Positions 8,444-17,889 of a stretch of DNA of 18,069 nucleotides are shown one piece after another. The position numbers and the translations under genes were made by a program. Every line of letters begins with the position of its first letter. Position 1 is the first letter of the stretch. The notes below the pieces were generated by a model, which saw nothing but the letters and a program-made list of their open reading frames with translations, did no database searches and was not told the DNA's origin. Location of the stretch: NCBI GenBank assembly GCA_034433795.1, contig DAOUAE010000075.1, forward strand, positions 1 to 18,069, given 5' to 3'. This DNA is from DAOUAE01 sp034433795 (lineage in GTDB: Bacteria; Chloroflexota; UBA6077; FW602-bin22; DAOUAE01).

Positions 8444-9310
8444 ATGATTCACGTCTACCTCGAGGGGAAGAAGCGCTGCTATTTCCATCCGCACCGGGTC
8501 GTCGAGACCGCCTGCGAACGCTGCAAGACGGCCCTCTGCGGTGACTGCCTGGTCACCTACCAGGGCCAGCAGCTCTGCCTCCGCTGCCGTGACGAACTCG
8601 AGGAGCGCTATCGGCTCGAGCATCCCCCCTTCACGGAGCGTCTCCGCGCCTTCGTCACCTCGTTCCGTAATCTGCTCATCGGCCTGGCGATTCTGGCCAT
8701 CCTGGCGGTCCCCGGCTACTTCCTGGTCCGCAATGTGATGGTCAACTACCAGCTCACCCCCGAAGAGTTCGCCCGCTTCCGTTACGCCGCCGCCGGTACC
8801 TTCGAGACGCCCGACGGCATCAACGTCCTGAGCGTGGTCCTGGAGGGCCAGGTGGTCTGGGCCAGCAGTGAGGCCGATCCCCAGCACAGTGCCCGCCGCC
8901 TGATCGATGAGTACTGGGGCCCCCACTTCCCCGGCTGGCGCTCGAAAGGCAACACCTTCCCCCATGAAATCGTCTTCCAGCCCCAGAACGTCGCGGCCAT
9001 CGAGAAGGTTCTTCTGGCCAACCACCCGGCCGAGCCACCCGAGTCCTACGTCCGCGAGTTCGAGGTGCTGGTCTCGCTGGAGAGCCCCTACGGCCCCTGG
9101 ACGTCGGTGGGGCGCTGGACGCTGGAGCAGCACGCTGAGCCCCAGCGGTTCACCTTCCCCAAGACCCCGGCCCGCTATATTATGCTGCGCATCCACAGCA
9201 ACTACGGCTATCCGGAATACACCTCGCTGGCCGAGTTCGACGCCTTCGTGGTCCCGGCGATGCGGCTGATGCAGGTGACGCCGGAGCCCACCCCCACGCC
9301 CCGGCGCTAG
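8444..9310 (+). CDS. Membrane protein with B-box-like zinc finger and discoidin-like domain
   Basis: 288 aa in three parts. Residues 8-50 hold a metal-binding array, C12-x2-H15-x8-C24-x2-C27-x4-C32-x2-C35-x9-C45-x2-C48, which resembles a B-box zinc finger. One hydrophobic helix lies at about 76-97. Residues 115-270 look like an F5/8 type C (discoidin) beta-sandwich, with segments such as VFQPQNVAAIEKV, EFEVLVSLESPYGPW and ARYIMLRIHSNYG that match the family style of carbohydrate or surface binding. A Pro/Thr-rich tail ends the protein. The likely topology is zinc finger inside, discoidin domain outside, because no signal peptide precedes the helix. The gene has its own promoter and is monocistronic. 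Coding is certain; the domain names come from reading motifs, and a role in signalling or surface attachment is inference. Confidence 0.85.
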   Translation: MIHVYLEGKKRCYFHPHRVVETACERCKTALCGDCLVTYQGQQLCLRCRDELEERYRLEHPPFTERLRAFVTSFRNLLIGLAILAILAVPGYFLVRNVMVNYQLTPEEFARFRYAAAGTFETPDGINVLSVVLEGQVVWASSEADPQHSARRLIDEYWGPHFPGWRSKGNTFPHEIVFQPQNVAAIEKVLLANHPAEPPESYVREFEVLVSLESPYGPWTSVGRWTLEQHAEPQRFTFPKTPARYIMLRIHSNYGYPEYTSLAEFDAFVVPAMRLMQVTPEPTPTPRR

Positions 9311-9322
9311 CCAGACACACCT

Positions 9323-9348
9323 CGCCGGCCCGTGGGCGTGGGCCGGCG
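9323..9348 (+). terminator. Possible terminator hairpin after the membrane protein gene
   Basis: A 9-bp perfect GC-rich stem (CGCCGGCCC and GGGCCGGCG) with an eight-base loop starts 12 bp past the stop codon. No T run follows, so it may only pause or stabilise the transcript end. It also lies downstream of ffh on the other strand. Confidence 0.4.
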
Positions 9349-9466
9349 ACGCCACCGGTGATGAACTGAGACCGGGATGGAGACGGCCGGGTCCCCTCAG
9401 GGAGAGCCTGCTCCTTCGGCGGGTTGCTCGGGGCGGTGGGCCGGTGATTATCTGGCTGGTCGCCTC

Positions 9467-10792
9467 TTAGCGGAAGAGCCGGCCGAAGGGGTTGGCCGGC
9501 TGACGGCCCCGGCTCAGGTCCCGCATCAGCCGGCGCATCTGCTGGAACTGGTTGAGCAGCTGGTTGACCTCCTGGGGGGTCGTGCCGCTGCCCCGGGCGA
9601 TCCGCCGGCGGCGCGAGCCGTCGATGATCTCCGGGTGCCGACGCTCCTCCGGGGTCATCGAGTAGATGATCGCCTCGATGCGCTTCAACTGACGGTCGTC
9701 CAGGGCCCCGGCCGGGAGCTGCCGGCTGAGCGCGCCGAAGCCGGGAATCATCTCCAGCAGCTGCTGGAGCGGGCCCATCTTCTTGAGGCGCTGGAGCTGC
9801 TCCAGGAAGTCCTCCAGATCGAAGGTCGCCTGGCGCAGTTTCTTCTCCAGTTCGGCCGCCCGCTTCTGGTCGAACGCCTCCTGGGCCTTCTCGATGAGGG
9901 TGAGGACATCGCCCATGCCCAGGATGCGCGAGGCCAGCCGGTCGGGATGGAAGACTTCCAGCTGATCGGGCTTTTCGCCCACCCCCAGGAACTTGATGGG
10001 AACGCCGGTGACCGCGCGGATCGAGAGGGCCGCTCCACCACGGGCGTCGCCATCGATCTTGGTGAGGATAAGCCCGGTCAGGCCGACCTGGCGGTGGAAC
10101 TCCTCGGCCACCCGCACGGCGTCCTGACCGGTCATGGCGTCGGCCACCAGCAGGATCTCGTGCGGCTGGGTTCGCCGTTTGATCTCGGCCAGCTCCTGCA
10201 TCAGAGCCTCGTCGATGTGGAGGCGGCCGCCGGTGTCCAGGATGACCACCGTGTGGCCCTGGGCCCGCGCCTGGGCCACGGCCTCGGCGCAGATCTGCGG
10301 TGGCGGTAGATGCGGTGCGCTGTAGACCGGGAGGTTGATCTGCCGGCCCAGTGTGAGAAGCTGGTCGATAGCGGCCGGCCGCCGGGTGTCTGCGGCGACC
10401 AGGAGCGGCCGGGAGCCCTGCCGCCGGAGGTACAGCGCCAGTTTGGCGGCGGCGGTCGTCTTGCCCGACCCCTGGAGCCCGACCAGCATGATGACGGTCG
10501 GCTGGCCGCTCAGGGTGAGACGGGCTGGCTCGCCCAGGGTCCGGATCAGCTCTTCGTGGACGATCTTGACCACCTGCTGGGCCGGGGTCAGGCTCTCCAG
10601 GACCTCGCTGCCGACGGCCCGCTCGCGCACCCGGCTGATGAACTGCTTGACCACCCGGAAATTGACGTCGGCCTCCAAAAGCGCCAGCCGGACCTCGCGC
10701 AGGGCCTCGTCAACGTCGCGCTCGGTCAGTCGCCCTTTGCCGCGCAGGCGCTGAAAGACGGTCTGCAGTCGTTCGGTCAGCGTCTCAAACAC
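9467..10792 (-). CDS. ffh: Signal recognition particle GTPase Ffh (SRP54)
   Basis: 441 aa from a GTG start, close to the family norm of about 450. It binds 4.5S RNA and signal peptides and delivers ribosomes to FtsY at the membrane. The N domain occupies about residues 1-85; the G domain has GLQGSGKTT at 105-113, DTRRPAAIDQ, DTGGR (the usual form is DTAGR) and TKIDGDARGG; the M domain has KKMGPLQQLLEMIPG and the RNA-binding GSRRRRIARGSG. A longer frame begins at an ATG at 10831, but GGAGGAGG lies just before the GTG at 10792 and the sequence VFETLTERLQ after it matches the usual Ffh N-terminus, so GTG is preferred. It stands alone, divergent from the PIG-L gene. Confidence 0.97.
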   Translation of the reverse strand: MFETLTERLQTVFQRLRGKGRLTERDVDEALREVRLALLEADVNFRVVKQFISRVRERAVGSEVLESLTPAQQVVKIVHEELIRTLGEPARLTLSGQPTVIMLVGLQGSGKTTAAAKLALYLRRQGSRPLLVAADTRRPAAIDQLLTLGRQINLPVYSAPHLPPPQICAEAVAQARAQGHTVVILDTGGRLHIDEALMQELAEIKRRTQPHEILLVADAMTGQDAVRVAEEFHRQVGLTGLILTKIDGDARGGAALSIRAVTGVPIKFLGVGEKPDQLEVFHPDRLASRILGMGDVLTLIEKAQEAFDQKRAAELEKKLRQATFDLEDFLEQLQRLKKMGPLQQLLEMIPGFGALSRQLPAGALDDRQLKRIEAIIYSMTPEERRHPEIIDGSRRRRIARGSGTTPQEVNQLLNQFQQMRRLMRDLSRGRQPANPFGRLFR

Positions 10793-10839
10793 CGCTCTCT
10801 CGCCTCCTCCGGCGCCGATCACGCCGGCCACACACGGTA

Positions 10840-10845
10840 ATTATA
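10840..10845 (-). promoter_or_regulatory. Probable -10 element of the ffh promoter
   Basis: TATAAT on the - strand, about 48 bp before the ffh GTG start, in GC-rich surroundings. I see no convincing -35 box at 16-18 bp. The spacing resembles that of the sdh promoter, which also has a perfect -10 and poor -35. Confidence 0.55.
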
Positions 10846-10989
10846 GCCGGTCGGTCGGGGGAAGTCTCTGAGTCCCGCGGGGTCTCTCGCCGGGTCGTTC
10901 CCAGGCAGCGATCGCCCGTCGCCCGCGAGACCCACGGCGGCCCCGGGTTGCGGTATCCTTTCTAGCGAGGCTCTTCTGGGGAGAAGGGG

Positions 10990-11850
10990 ATGACGACCGA
11001 CACCCTGACGCTGCTCTGTGTCCACGCCCACCCCGACGACGAAACCCTGGGAACCGGGGGCACCTACGCCAGATATGCGGCCGAGGGCCTGCACACCGCT
11101 CTGGTCTGCGCCACCCGGGGCGAGGAGGGGGAGATCCACGACCCCTCGGTCGCTCTCCCGCCTGACGGCGATATCGCCACCCTCCGCGAGCAGGAACTGC
11201 GCTGCGCCGCCACCATCCTGGGAATCCGGACGCTGCGCTTCCTGGGCTACCGTGATTCGGGGATGCCGGGCGCCCCGGCCAACCAGCACCCGGCGGCCTT
11301 CGCCCAGGCCGACCTCGCCGAGGCCGCCCGGCGGCTGGCGCTGCTCATCCGGGAGATCCGACCGCACGTCCTGGTCACCTACGACGCCCACGGCATCTAC
11401 CGGCACCCCGATCATCTCATGTGCCACCGCGTGACGACCGCCGCCTTTGACCTGGCCGGCGATCCGGCCTGGCCGACGCCCGGTCTGGACCCCTGGCAGC
11501 CCCGCAAACTCTACTACATCGCCATCCCCCGCTCCTGGGTCCAGACGATGCGCCGGCTGGCGGCGGAGCACGGGCTCCGCCTGCCCAATATCTTCCGCAC
11601 CGGCCGCCCGCCCGAGGACCTGGCCACCCCCGATGACCAGATCACCACCTGGCTCGACGTCGAGCCCTACCTGGAGCAGAAGCGCCAGGCCCTCCTCTGT
11701 CACCGCAGCCAGATCGCGCCGAACCACCCGTTGCGGGCCCTCCCCCTGGCGGCGCTGCGCGACCTCTACCGCTACGAGGCCTTCATTCGGGCCCGCTCAC
11801 TGGTGCCGGCGCCCGAGCGCGAGGAGGATCTCTTCGCCGGGCTGCGCTAG
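10990..11850 (+). CDS. PIG-L/LmbE-family deacetylase
   Basis: 286 aa, typical for the larger members such as MshB and Mca. These zinc enzymes remove acetyl groups from N-acetylglucosamine conjugates or related amides. HAHPDDE at 12-18 supplies His14, Asp16 and Asp17, and RHPDH at 138-142 supplies the second metal-binding His; together they form the family zinc site. The C-terminal part (residues 205-250) with a Gln/Lys-rich helix and CHRSQ resembles the mycothiol-type members, but this does not prove a thiol substrate. GGAGAAGGGG precedes the ATG. There is no convincing promoter in the 144 bp to the ffh -10 element, and the next gene downstream has its own promoter, so it is probably monocistronic. 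Confidence 0.9.
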   Translation: MTTDTLTLLCVHAHPDDETLGTGGTYARYAAEGLHTALVCATRGEEGEIHDPSVALPPDGDIATLREQELRCAATILGIRTLRFLGYRDSGMPGAPANQHPAAFAQADLAEAARRLALLIREIRPHVLVTYDAHGIYRHPDHLMCHRVTTAAFDLAGDPAWPTPGLDPWQPRKLYYIAIPRSWVQTMRRLAAEHGLRLPNIFRTGRPPEDLATPDDQITTWLDVEPYLEQKRQALLCHRSQIAPNHPLRALPLAALRDLYRYEAFIRARSLVPAPEREEDLFAGLR

Positions 11851-11857
11851 GGCTGCC

Positions 11858-11886
11858 TTGCCAGGGCGCCCGGTCTGGCCTATACT
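11858..11886 (+). promoter_or_regulatory. Promoter of the three-gene sugar oxidation unit
   Basis: TTGCCA at 11858-11863, a 17-bp spacer and TATACT at 11881-11886. Each box has five of six consensus bases. Transcription would start near 11893, giving a leader of about 33 nt with AAGGAG at 11915-11920 before the ATG at 11926. Confidence 0.8.
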
Positions 11887-11925
11887 GCCGCTCGGCACAT
11901 CCTGAACCCCTCTCAAGGAGCAGCG

Positions 11926-12909
11926 ATGAGCGACGCCTACGGCATCGCCATCATCGGCGCCGGCCGGGTGGCCCGCGCCCACCTGCGGGCGGTCCAGGCC
12001 ACTCCCGGCACCCGGCTGGTGGCCGTCGCCGACACCGACCTGGCCCGGGCCCAGGCCCTGGCGGCCGAGTGCGGCGCCCTGGCGGTCCCGGACTACCGCG
12101 ATCTTCTCCGGCGCGACGATGTGCAGATCGTGATGATCGGTCTGCCACACTTCCTGCACGCGCCGGTCACCATCGAGGCCTGCCAGGCGGGCAAACACGT
12201 CTTCCTGGAGAAGCCCATGGCCCTCTCGGTCGCCGAGTGCGACGCGATGATCGCGGCGGCTGAGCGGGCCGGGGTGCGGCTCTTCGTCGCCCACACTCAG
12301 CGCTTCTTCGCCAGCACGATCCGGGCCCGGGATCTGATCGCCTGTGGCCGTATCGGCCAGGTGGTCGCCGCCACCGACACCTGGTACAAGCCCTTTGGCC
12401 TGGAGAGCCGTCCGGCCTGGTTCCTGGACCGCCGGCTCGGCGGTGGGATGTGGCTGATGAACGGCTCGCACATGGTCGACCGGGTGGGCTGGGTGCTGGA
12501 CAGCCGGGTGCGGGCGGTCCGGGCCTGGATCGGCAATAAGATTTTCGGGCTGGCGGCCGACGACACGGCGGTGGCCTTCCTCGAACTGGCCAGCGGCGTT
12601 CCGGTGACGCTCGTCCACGCCGGCTACCGCCAGGGGGTGGAGCGCTGCGCGGTCGAGATCCTGGGGACCGAGGGCATGCTGACCTTCGACTCGTACAGCA
12701 ACCTGCTGGCGGTCTCGGAGGACGGCCAGTACCGACCGATCCCGGTCGAGCGCCACGACCCCTTCGCTCGCGAGCTCCAGGCCTTCGTCGAGAGCCTGCG
12801 GACCGGCGGGCCGTTGCCGGTGCCGGTCGAATGGGCCCGGCACATAGTCGAGGTCCTCTGCGCCTGCGAGGAGTCGAGCCGGTGTGGACGGGAGGTGGTC
12901 CTGGCATGA
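11926..12909 (+). CDS. Gfo/Idh/MocA-family oxidoreductase
   Basis: 327 aa, normal length. The N-terminal Rossmann domain has GAGRVA at 11-16 and the C-terminal domain has the family's catalytic motifs: EKP at 95-97, with Lys96 the expected proton relay, and GGGMWLMNGSHMVD at 172-185, with Asp/His near 182-185 as candidate active-site residues. The family oxidises or reduces sugars and inositols at ring or C1 hydroxyls with NAD(P). The substrate cannot be read from sequence. It is first in a promoter-led unit and overlaps the next gene by four bases (ATGA), so translation is probably coupled. A following COG3618-type hydrolase makes a sugar-to-lactone dehydrogenase role attractive, which is inference. 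Confidence 0.92.
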   Translation: MSDAYGIAIIGAGRVARAHLRAVQATPGTRLVAVADTDLARAQALAAECGALAVPDYRDLLRRDDVQIVMIGLPHFLHAPVTIEACQAGKHVFLEKPMALSVAECDAMIAAAERAGVRLFVAHTQRFFASTIRARDLIACGRIGQVVAATDTWYKPFGLESRPAWFLDRRLGGGMWLMNGSHMVDRVGWVLDSRVRAVRAWIGNKIFGLAADDTAVAFLELASGVPVTLVHAGYRQGVERCAVEILGTEGMLTFDSYSNLLAVSEDGQYRPIPVERHDPFARELQAFVESLRTGGPLPVPVEWARHIVEVLCACEESSRCGREVVLA

Positions 12910-13790
12910 GCCTGCGCGTCGATGCTCACCTGCACGTCTGGGTCCAGCAGCCCGACCGCTATCCCTGGCAGCCGACCCTCGGCTACATCCCGACCAGCCA
13001 CGCCCCGGTCGAGGAGTTCGTCGCCCTCATGGACCGGTACGGGCTCGACTACGCCGTCCTGGTCCAGCCCAGCCCCTACGGCTGGGACAACTCCTACCTG
13101 GTCGACAGCCTGAAGAAGTATCCGGACCGACTGGTCGGTGTCTGCCTGGTCGATCCGCTGAGTCCGGAGGCGCCGGAGCGGCTGCGCTACTGGGTGACGG
13201 TCCACGGGGTGCGGGGTCTGCGCCTCAATCCCATCGGCGACCCCGAGGGACGCTGGCTGAACGCCCCAACTCAGGATCCTCTCTGGGCCACGGCCGCCGA
13301 GCTGGGTATCCCCATCTGCATTCAGCTGCTGCCGCACCAGGCGCCCATGGTGGCCGATATGGCCCGGCGGCATCCCCGGGTGGCGGTGATCATCGACCAT
13401 TTCGGCCGACCACGGCTGGACGATGGACCGGACTATCCGCACTACCAGGCGGTGCTGGCTCTGGCCGAGTACCCGAACGTGTTTCTGAAGTTCTCCGGGC
13501 TCCATCATCTCTCGCGCGAGGGCTACCCCTACCGCGACACCTACCCCCTGGTGGAGCGGGCCTTCCGGGCCTTCGGCGCCCGGCGGATGCTCTGGGGGAG
13601 CGACTACCCCGGCATTCTGCGGGCTGAGTACCCTGGTCTGGCCGGGCGCCAGGGGATCACCTACGAACAGGCCCTGCGTCTGCTGCCCGACCATATTCCG
13701 TTCCTGACCGCTGACGACCTTGACTGGATCATGGGCGAGACGGCCGCGCACCTGTGGGGGCTGGGTGGCCGGCCTCGCTGGCGCGGATAG
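12906..13790 (+). CDS. Amidohydrolase family 2 protein (COG3618-like, possible sugar lactonase)
   Basis: 294 aa from the ATG at 12906, which overlaps the upstream stop by four bases; GGAGG at 12891-12895 serves as ribosome site. It is a TIM-barrel hydrolase: DAHLHVW at 6-12 gives the first two metal His (His8, His10), IDHFGRP at 163-169 gives His165, and WGSDYP at 230-235 gives Asp233, the catalytic acid/base of the family. Members of this group include L-fucono- and L-rhamnono-lactonases and aromatic decarboxylase-like hydrolases. The position behind a sugar-type dehydrogenase favours lactonase activity, but the substrate is not shown. Length and motifs are complete. Confidence 0.9.
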   Translation: MSLRVDAHLHVWVQQPDRYPWQPTLGYIPTSHAPVEEFVALMDRYGLDYAVLVQPSPYGWDNSYLVDSLKKYPDRLVGVCLVDPLSPEAPERLRYWVTVHGVRGLRLNPIGDPEGRWLNAPTQDPLWATAAELGIPICIQLLPHQAPMVADMARRHPRVAVIIDHFGRPRLDDGPDYPHYQAVLALAEYPNVFLKFSGLHHLSREGYPYRDTYPLVERAFRAFGARRMLWGSDYPGILRAEYPGLAGRQGITYEQALRLLPDHIPFLTADDLDWIMGETAAHLWGLGGRPRWRG

Positions 13791-13802
13791 GAGGGAATCA
13801 GG

Positions 13803-14747
<945 letters not shown>

Positions 14748-14786
14748 GGCGGGGACGGCGCACGGGCCCTCGCCGGCGACCCGGGG

Positions 14787-16091
14787 TCAGGCCAGGGCGG
14801 CGCGGGCGAAGACGGCCGTCCGGCGGGCCAGGTCGGAGAAACGGTTGTCGGTCATCCCGACCACGATACTCTCCAGCCGGTCGTTGAGCGGTCCGACCCA
14901 CTTGGCCGGCAGCCCCCGGGCGCCGCGCAGCACCCCGATGAGCGAGCCCACGGTGGCGCCGGTGCAGTCGGTGTCGAAGCCGCCCATGACCGTCCGGGTG
15001 ATGGCCGGCTCCAGTTCGCCCTCCGCGTACAGGAAGCCCATGACGATGAGGGCGGCGTTGTTGATCGTGTGGACCCAATGATAGTGGCCGTAGGCGGCCA
15101 GGATGCGGTCGGTGGTCCGCTGCCAGTCGCGGTCCTCGGCGCACCAGCGGACCACCTGGCGGACCGCTTCGGCCAGGCGGGAGGTCGCCGGGATCTCCGA
15201 GAGGCCGATCGCGACGATCTCGTGTGGATCGCGGGTGACAAAGGCGGCGCTGAGCATGGCGGCGACGAACATCGCCCCGTAGAGGCCGTTTTTGACGTGG
15301 GACACGCGGGCGTCGCGATAGGCCATCTCCGCCGCCCGTTCTGGCCAGCCGGGGTTGATCCAGCCCCAGATATCGGCCCGGATCTGGGCGCCGATCCACT
15401 CGCGGTAGGGGTTGCGGTAGGTGGCGGTGGCCGGGGGTTCGAGGCCGTTGACCAGGTTGCGGTAAGCCACGCGTTCGGCGGTGTAGACCAGCTGGTAGGG
15501 GAGCGAGGTCAGCCAGGCCTGGGCGATGTCCTGACTGGTGAAGTCGGGGCCGACCGTCTCCAGGACCTTCAGGCCGATGAGGGGGTAATCCATATCGTCG
15601 TCGCGGACCATGTGGGTGATGAAGCCCCGGAACCAGTTTCGTGGCCGCTGGCGGTAGTCGGCGTCCGGAGGGGGGTTGTCCACCCAGGGGAAGTAGTCGG
15701 TGAGCGGGTAGGCGCCAGCGTGCTCCAGGACCTTGCGGATGCGGTCGCGCGACCAGCCCTCCACCGGCTTGCCGAGGAGGCATCCGGCCGCTCGTCCGAG
15801 CCAGGCGCCGTAGAGCCGGTCCTCCAGGTCTGAGACCGGTCCTCGCAGGCGGCGGGGGCCGGGTGGGCGGCGCTCCCGAATGGTGGCCAGGTCCGAGGGC
15901 TCATCGTAGGGGAAGTCGGGGGCTGGGGTCCGGGCAGTGGCCTCCTCCCAGAGCTGGAGCAGAGCCCGGGCCGGCACCGCGCCCTGGGCCTGAAGCTGCG
16001 TCAGACGCGCCTCTAGGTCGGCCACCGGACAGCCCTCCTCCCGCCGCTGGCGGAGTTCGGCGGCCAGAAAATCGGCAGTCAGCCAGTCCAT
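14787..16091 (-). CDS. ADP-ribosylglycohydrolase-family protein with N-terminal extension
   Basis: 434 aa. Residues 88-434 match the DraG/ADP-ribosylglycohydrolase family: DRLYGAWLGRAAGCLLGKP at 91-109, an acidic metal-binding cluster VRDDDMDYP at 162-170, and GGFDTDCTGATVGS at 370-383, where Asp373, Asp375 and Thr378 are expected Mg ligands. The first 85 residues form a polar, Pro/Arg-rich extension with predicted helices that I do not recognise. In the family's protein targets, an ADP-ribose bond to Arg is cleaved, but many bacterial members sit in sugar and nucleoside gene sets and are thought to hydrolyse small N- or O-glycosides. GGGAGGA precedes the ATG six bases upstream. It follows permease 2 by 19 bp on the same strand, so cotranscription with the sugar transporter is likely. 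The gene is GC-rich like the chromosome, unlike the permeases before it. Confidence 0.92.
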   Translation of the reverse strand: MDWLTADFLAAELRQRREEGCPVADLEARLTQLQAQGAVPARALLQLWEEATARTPAPDFPYDEPSDLATIRERRPPGPRRLRGPVSDLEDRLYGAWLGRAAGCLLGKPVEGWSRDRIRKVLEHAGAYPLTDYFPWVDNPPPDADYRQRPRNWFRGFITHMVRDDDMDYPLIGLKVLETVGPDFTSQDIAQAWLTSLPYQLVYTAERVAYRNLVNGLEPPATATYRNPYREWIGAQIRADIWGWINPGWPERAAEMAYRDARVSHVKNGLYGAMFVAAMLSAAFVTRDPHEIVAIGLSEIPATSRLAEAVRQVVRWCAEDRDWQRTTDRILAAYGHYHWVHTINNAALIVMGFLYAEGELEPAITRTVMGGFDTDCTGATVGSLIGVLRGARGLPAKWVGPLNDRLESIVVGMTDNRFSDLARRTAVFARAALA

Positions 16092-16110
16092 AAGGTCCTC
16101 CCATCACTCT

Positions 16111-16953
16111 TTAGGTTCTCAGACCACCCTGTGTCAGACCCTCAATGAATCGCCGCTGGAAGATAAGAAAGAGGGCGAGGGCGGGGAATATCATGATAAC
16201 TGCAGCCGCACTCGTAAGTCCCCAGTCACGATAGTATTGTGTTGTGAAAGCATATAAGCTTGTTGAAATCGGCTTCAATTCTGCTTTATGGAGAAAGGTT
16301 ACTGCGAAAAGGAATTCGTTCCAGGCAGCAAGACCAGTCACAAGGGCGACGGTGAGGAAGCCAGGCCATGACAAAGGTATTAGTACGTACCATAGGACCT
16401 GTGCATCATTTGCACCATCTACTTTAGCAGCCTCGTCGAACTCTCTCGGGATTGCCAAGAAATATGACCTTAAGAGAAAGGTTGCAAACGGTGAATGCGG
16501 CGCAGTGTATATTATAACTAAACCAAGAAGATTATTGATCAAACCAAGTTTCTGCCAAAGAAAGAACAAGGGGACCATAAATAATTGCGCGGGAATTGTT
16601 GTTCCAACTATCAGATACAGAGTTAGGATGTCACTACCTGGCACTCTTAGGCGAGATAAAGCATAAGCACCAAGGCCAGAAACAATGAGAGTTCCGAAGA
16701 TTGTACCAGCGGCTAGGATGCCGCTGTTGCGCATTGTGGTGGCAAACTTTCCTTGCACCCATGCATCTACATAGTTCAACCATCTAAATCCCGTCAATGG
16801 TGGTCCAAACGGATTAATAGCGATCTCTCCAGTTTCCTTAAAAGAATTGAAGAATAACGTCAACAACGGTCCAATAGATAAGAAAGCTAACAATGTCAGT
16901 ACTATATAGTTCAGCCAGGGTATTTTCACGCGGATCATTATGTGCCCCATCAT
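16111..16953 (-). CDS. Carbohydrate ABC transporter permease (MalG-like, CUT1)
   Basis: 280 aa from the ATG at 16953, which overlaps the stop of the upstream permease by four bases (ATGA); a longer frame to 17007 would overlap 58 bp and has no better ribosome site. Six membrane segments are visible by hydrophobicity. The cytoplasmic EAA loop reads EAAKVDGANDAQVLWYVLIP at about residue 174, the docking site for the ATPase. The C-terminus FIEGLTQGGLR is typical of MalG-type permeases (FxxGLTxGAVK). It imports sugar or glycoside with permease 1 and a solute-binding protein. DNA here is much AT-richer than the neighbouring gene to the left. Confidence 0.94.
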   Translation of the reverse strand: MMGHIMIRVKIPWLNYIVLTLLAFLSIGPLLTLFFNSFKETGEIAINPFGPPLTGFRWLNYVDAWVQGKFATTMRNSGILAAGTIFGTLIVSGLGAYALSRLRVPGSDILTLYLIVGTTIPAQLFMVPLFFLWQKLGLINNLLGLVIIYTAPHSPFATFLLRSYFLAIPREFDEAAKVDGANDAQVLWYVLIPLSWPGFLTVALVTGLAAWNEFLFAVTFLHKAELKPISTSLYAFTTQYYRDWGLTSAAAVIMIFPALALFLIFQRRFIEGLTQGGLRT

Positions 16954-17873
16954 ATTTCCCAGCCTCTTCTTCTCAGAATGATGTAAATGATTACGATTAG
17001 CGTACAAATTATGCTGATAGTTACACCAATCGCTGCAGCATATCCAACCTCGAATCGTGCAAACGCCATCTGATACAGGTATGTGGCGAGAACCTCAGAA
17101 GCGTTCGCCGGTCCTCCCTGAGTTAGGATGTAAACATAATCAAAGACCAGGAAGGACCAAATCGTTGTCATCAGTAGCGTAAACACCAGTGTTGGCCGTA
17201 TTCCTGGGAGGGTAATGTAACGAAATTCGGTCCAACGCCCTGCTCCCTCAATACGGGCTGCTTCATACAGTTCTCTGTCGACGCTCTGCATAGCAGCGAG
17301 GTATAGAACAACCAGGAATCCCCACCAGTGCCATAGATCGACGAAGGCTATCGAGTAGAGAACTATATTCTGATCTCCGAAGAACTTGATATCAGCGAAT
17401 GTTAAGCCTTTAGAGGCAAGCCATGGACCTATACCCATTGTTGGGCTCAGGATATTACGCCATATTTGGGCATTTACAACACTCGCAATAACATACGGAA
17501 TAAAGAAAATAACACGGTAAAACATTTGACCCCTCTTAATAGGGGCTATCAGCGCAGCTCCTAAAAGACCCATCGCGATAGGCACAGTTAAGAAGATAAT
17601 GGTCCATCTAACATTATTAAACATAGCTATCCAGTATATTCTATCACCAATAAGCCGGCTAAAGTTGGAAAGACCGACGAATTTTGCCTCTCCAACCCCC
17701 GACCATTCCGTGAATGCGTAATAGATGCTTGCAATCGATGGACCAACAATGACGATAACATTCAAGAAGAGTAATGGGACGAGAAAGACATAATTACCAA
17801 GTCCGAGTGAACGCATCTGGTATCTCAGCGCTTTAATACCCGATAGGGCATAATAACCCCTAGTGCTTTCCAT
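16950..17873 (-). CDS. Carbohydrate ABC transporter permease (MalF/UgpA-like, CUT1)
   Basis: 307 aa with six hydrophobic segments starting at about residue 28. The EAA loop is EAARIEGAGRWTEFRYITLP at 204-223, with Gly at the usual position. Together with the second permease it forms the membrane channel of a sugar importer. The GGGGGAG ribosome site lies five bases before the ATG. A solute-binding protein gene ends 78 bp upstream, with a strong hairpin in between. No ATPase gene is seen in the window; CUT1 systems often share one encoded elsewhere. The composition is AT-rich, with many ATA and TTA codons that are rare in the rest of the window. Confidence 0.94.
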   Translation of the reverse strand: MESTRGYYALSGIKALRYQMRSLGLGNYVFLVPLLFLNVIVIVGPSIASIYYAFTEWSGVGEAKFVGLSNFSRLIGDRIYWIAMFNNVRWTIIFLTVPIAMGLLGAALIAPIKRGQMFYRVIFFIPYVIASVVNAQIWRNILSPTMGIGPWLASKGLTFADIKFFGDQNIVLYSIAFVDLWHWWGFLVVLYLAAMQSVDRELYEAARIEGAGRWTEFRYITLPGIRPTLVFTLLMTTIWSFLVFDYVYILTQGGPANASEVLATYLYQMAFARFEVGYAAAIGVTISIICTLIVIIYIILRRRGWEI

Positions 17874-17889
17874 GTCGTCTCCCCCGTAG

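Noticed and set aside
10793..10831. ATG start for ffh 13 codons upstream
   Set aside because: The extra residues (Gly/Ala-rich) are not part of Ffh, and the ribosome site GGAGGAGG lies within them, just before the GTG.
16954..17007. Longer start for permease 2
   Set aside because: It would overlap permease 1 by 58 bp. The ATGA overlap at 16953-16950 is the usual coupled arrangement.
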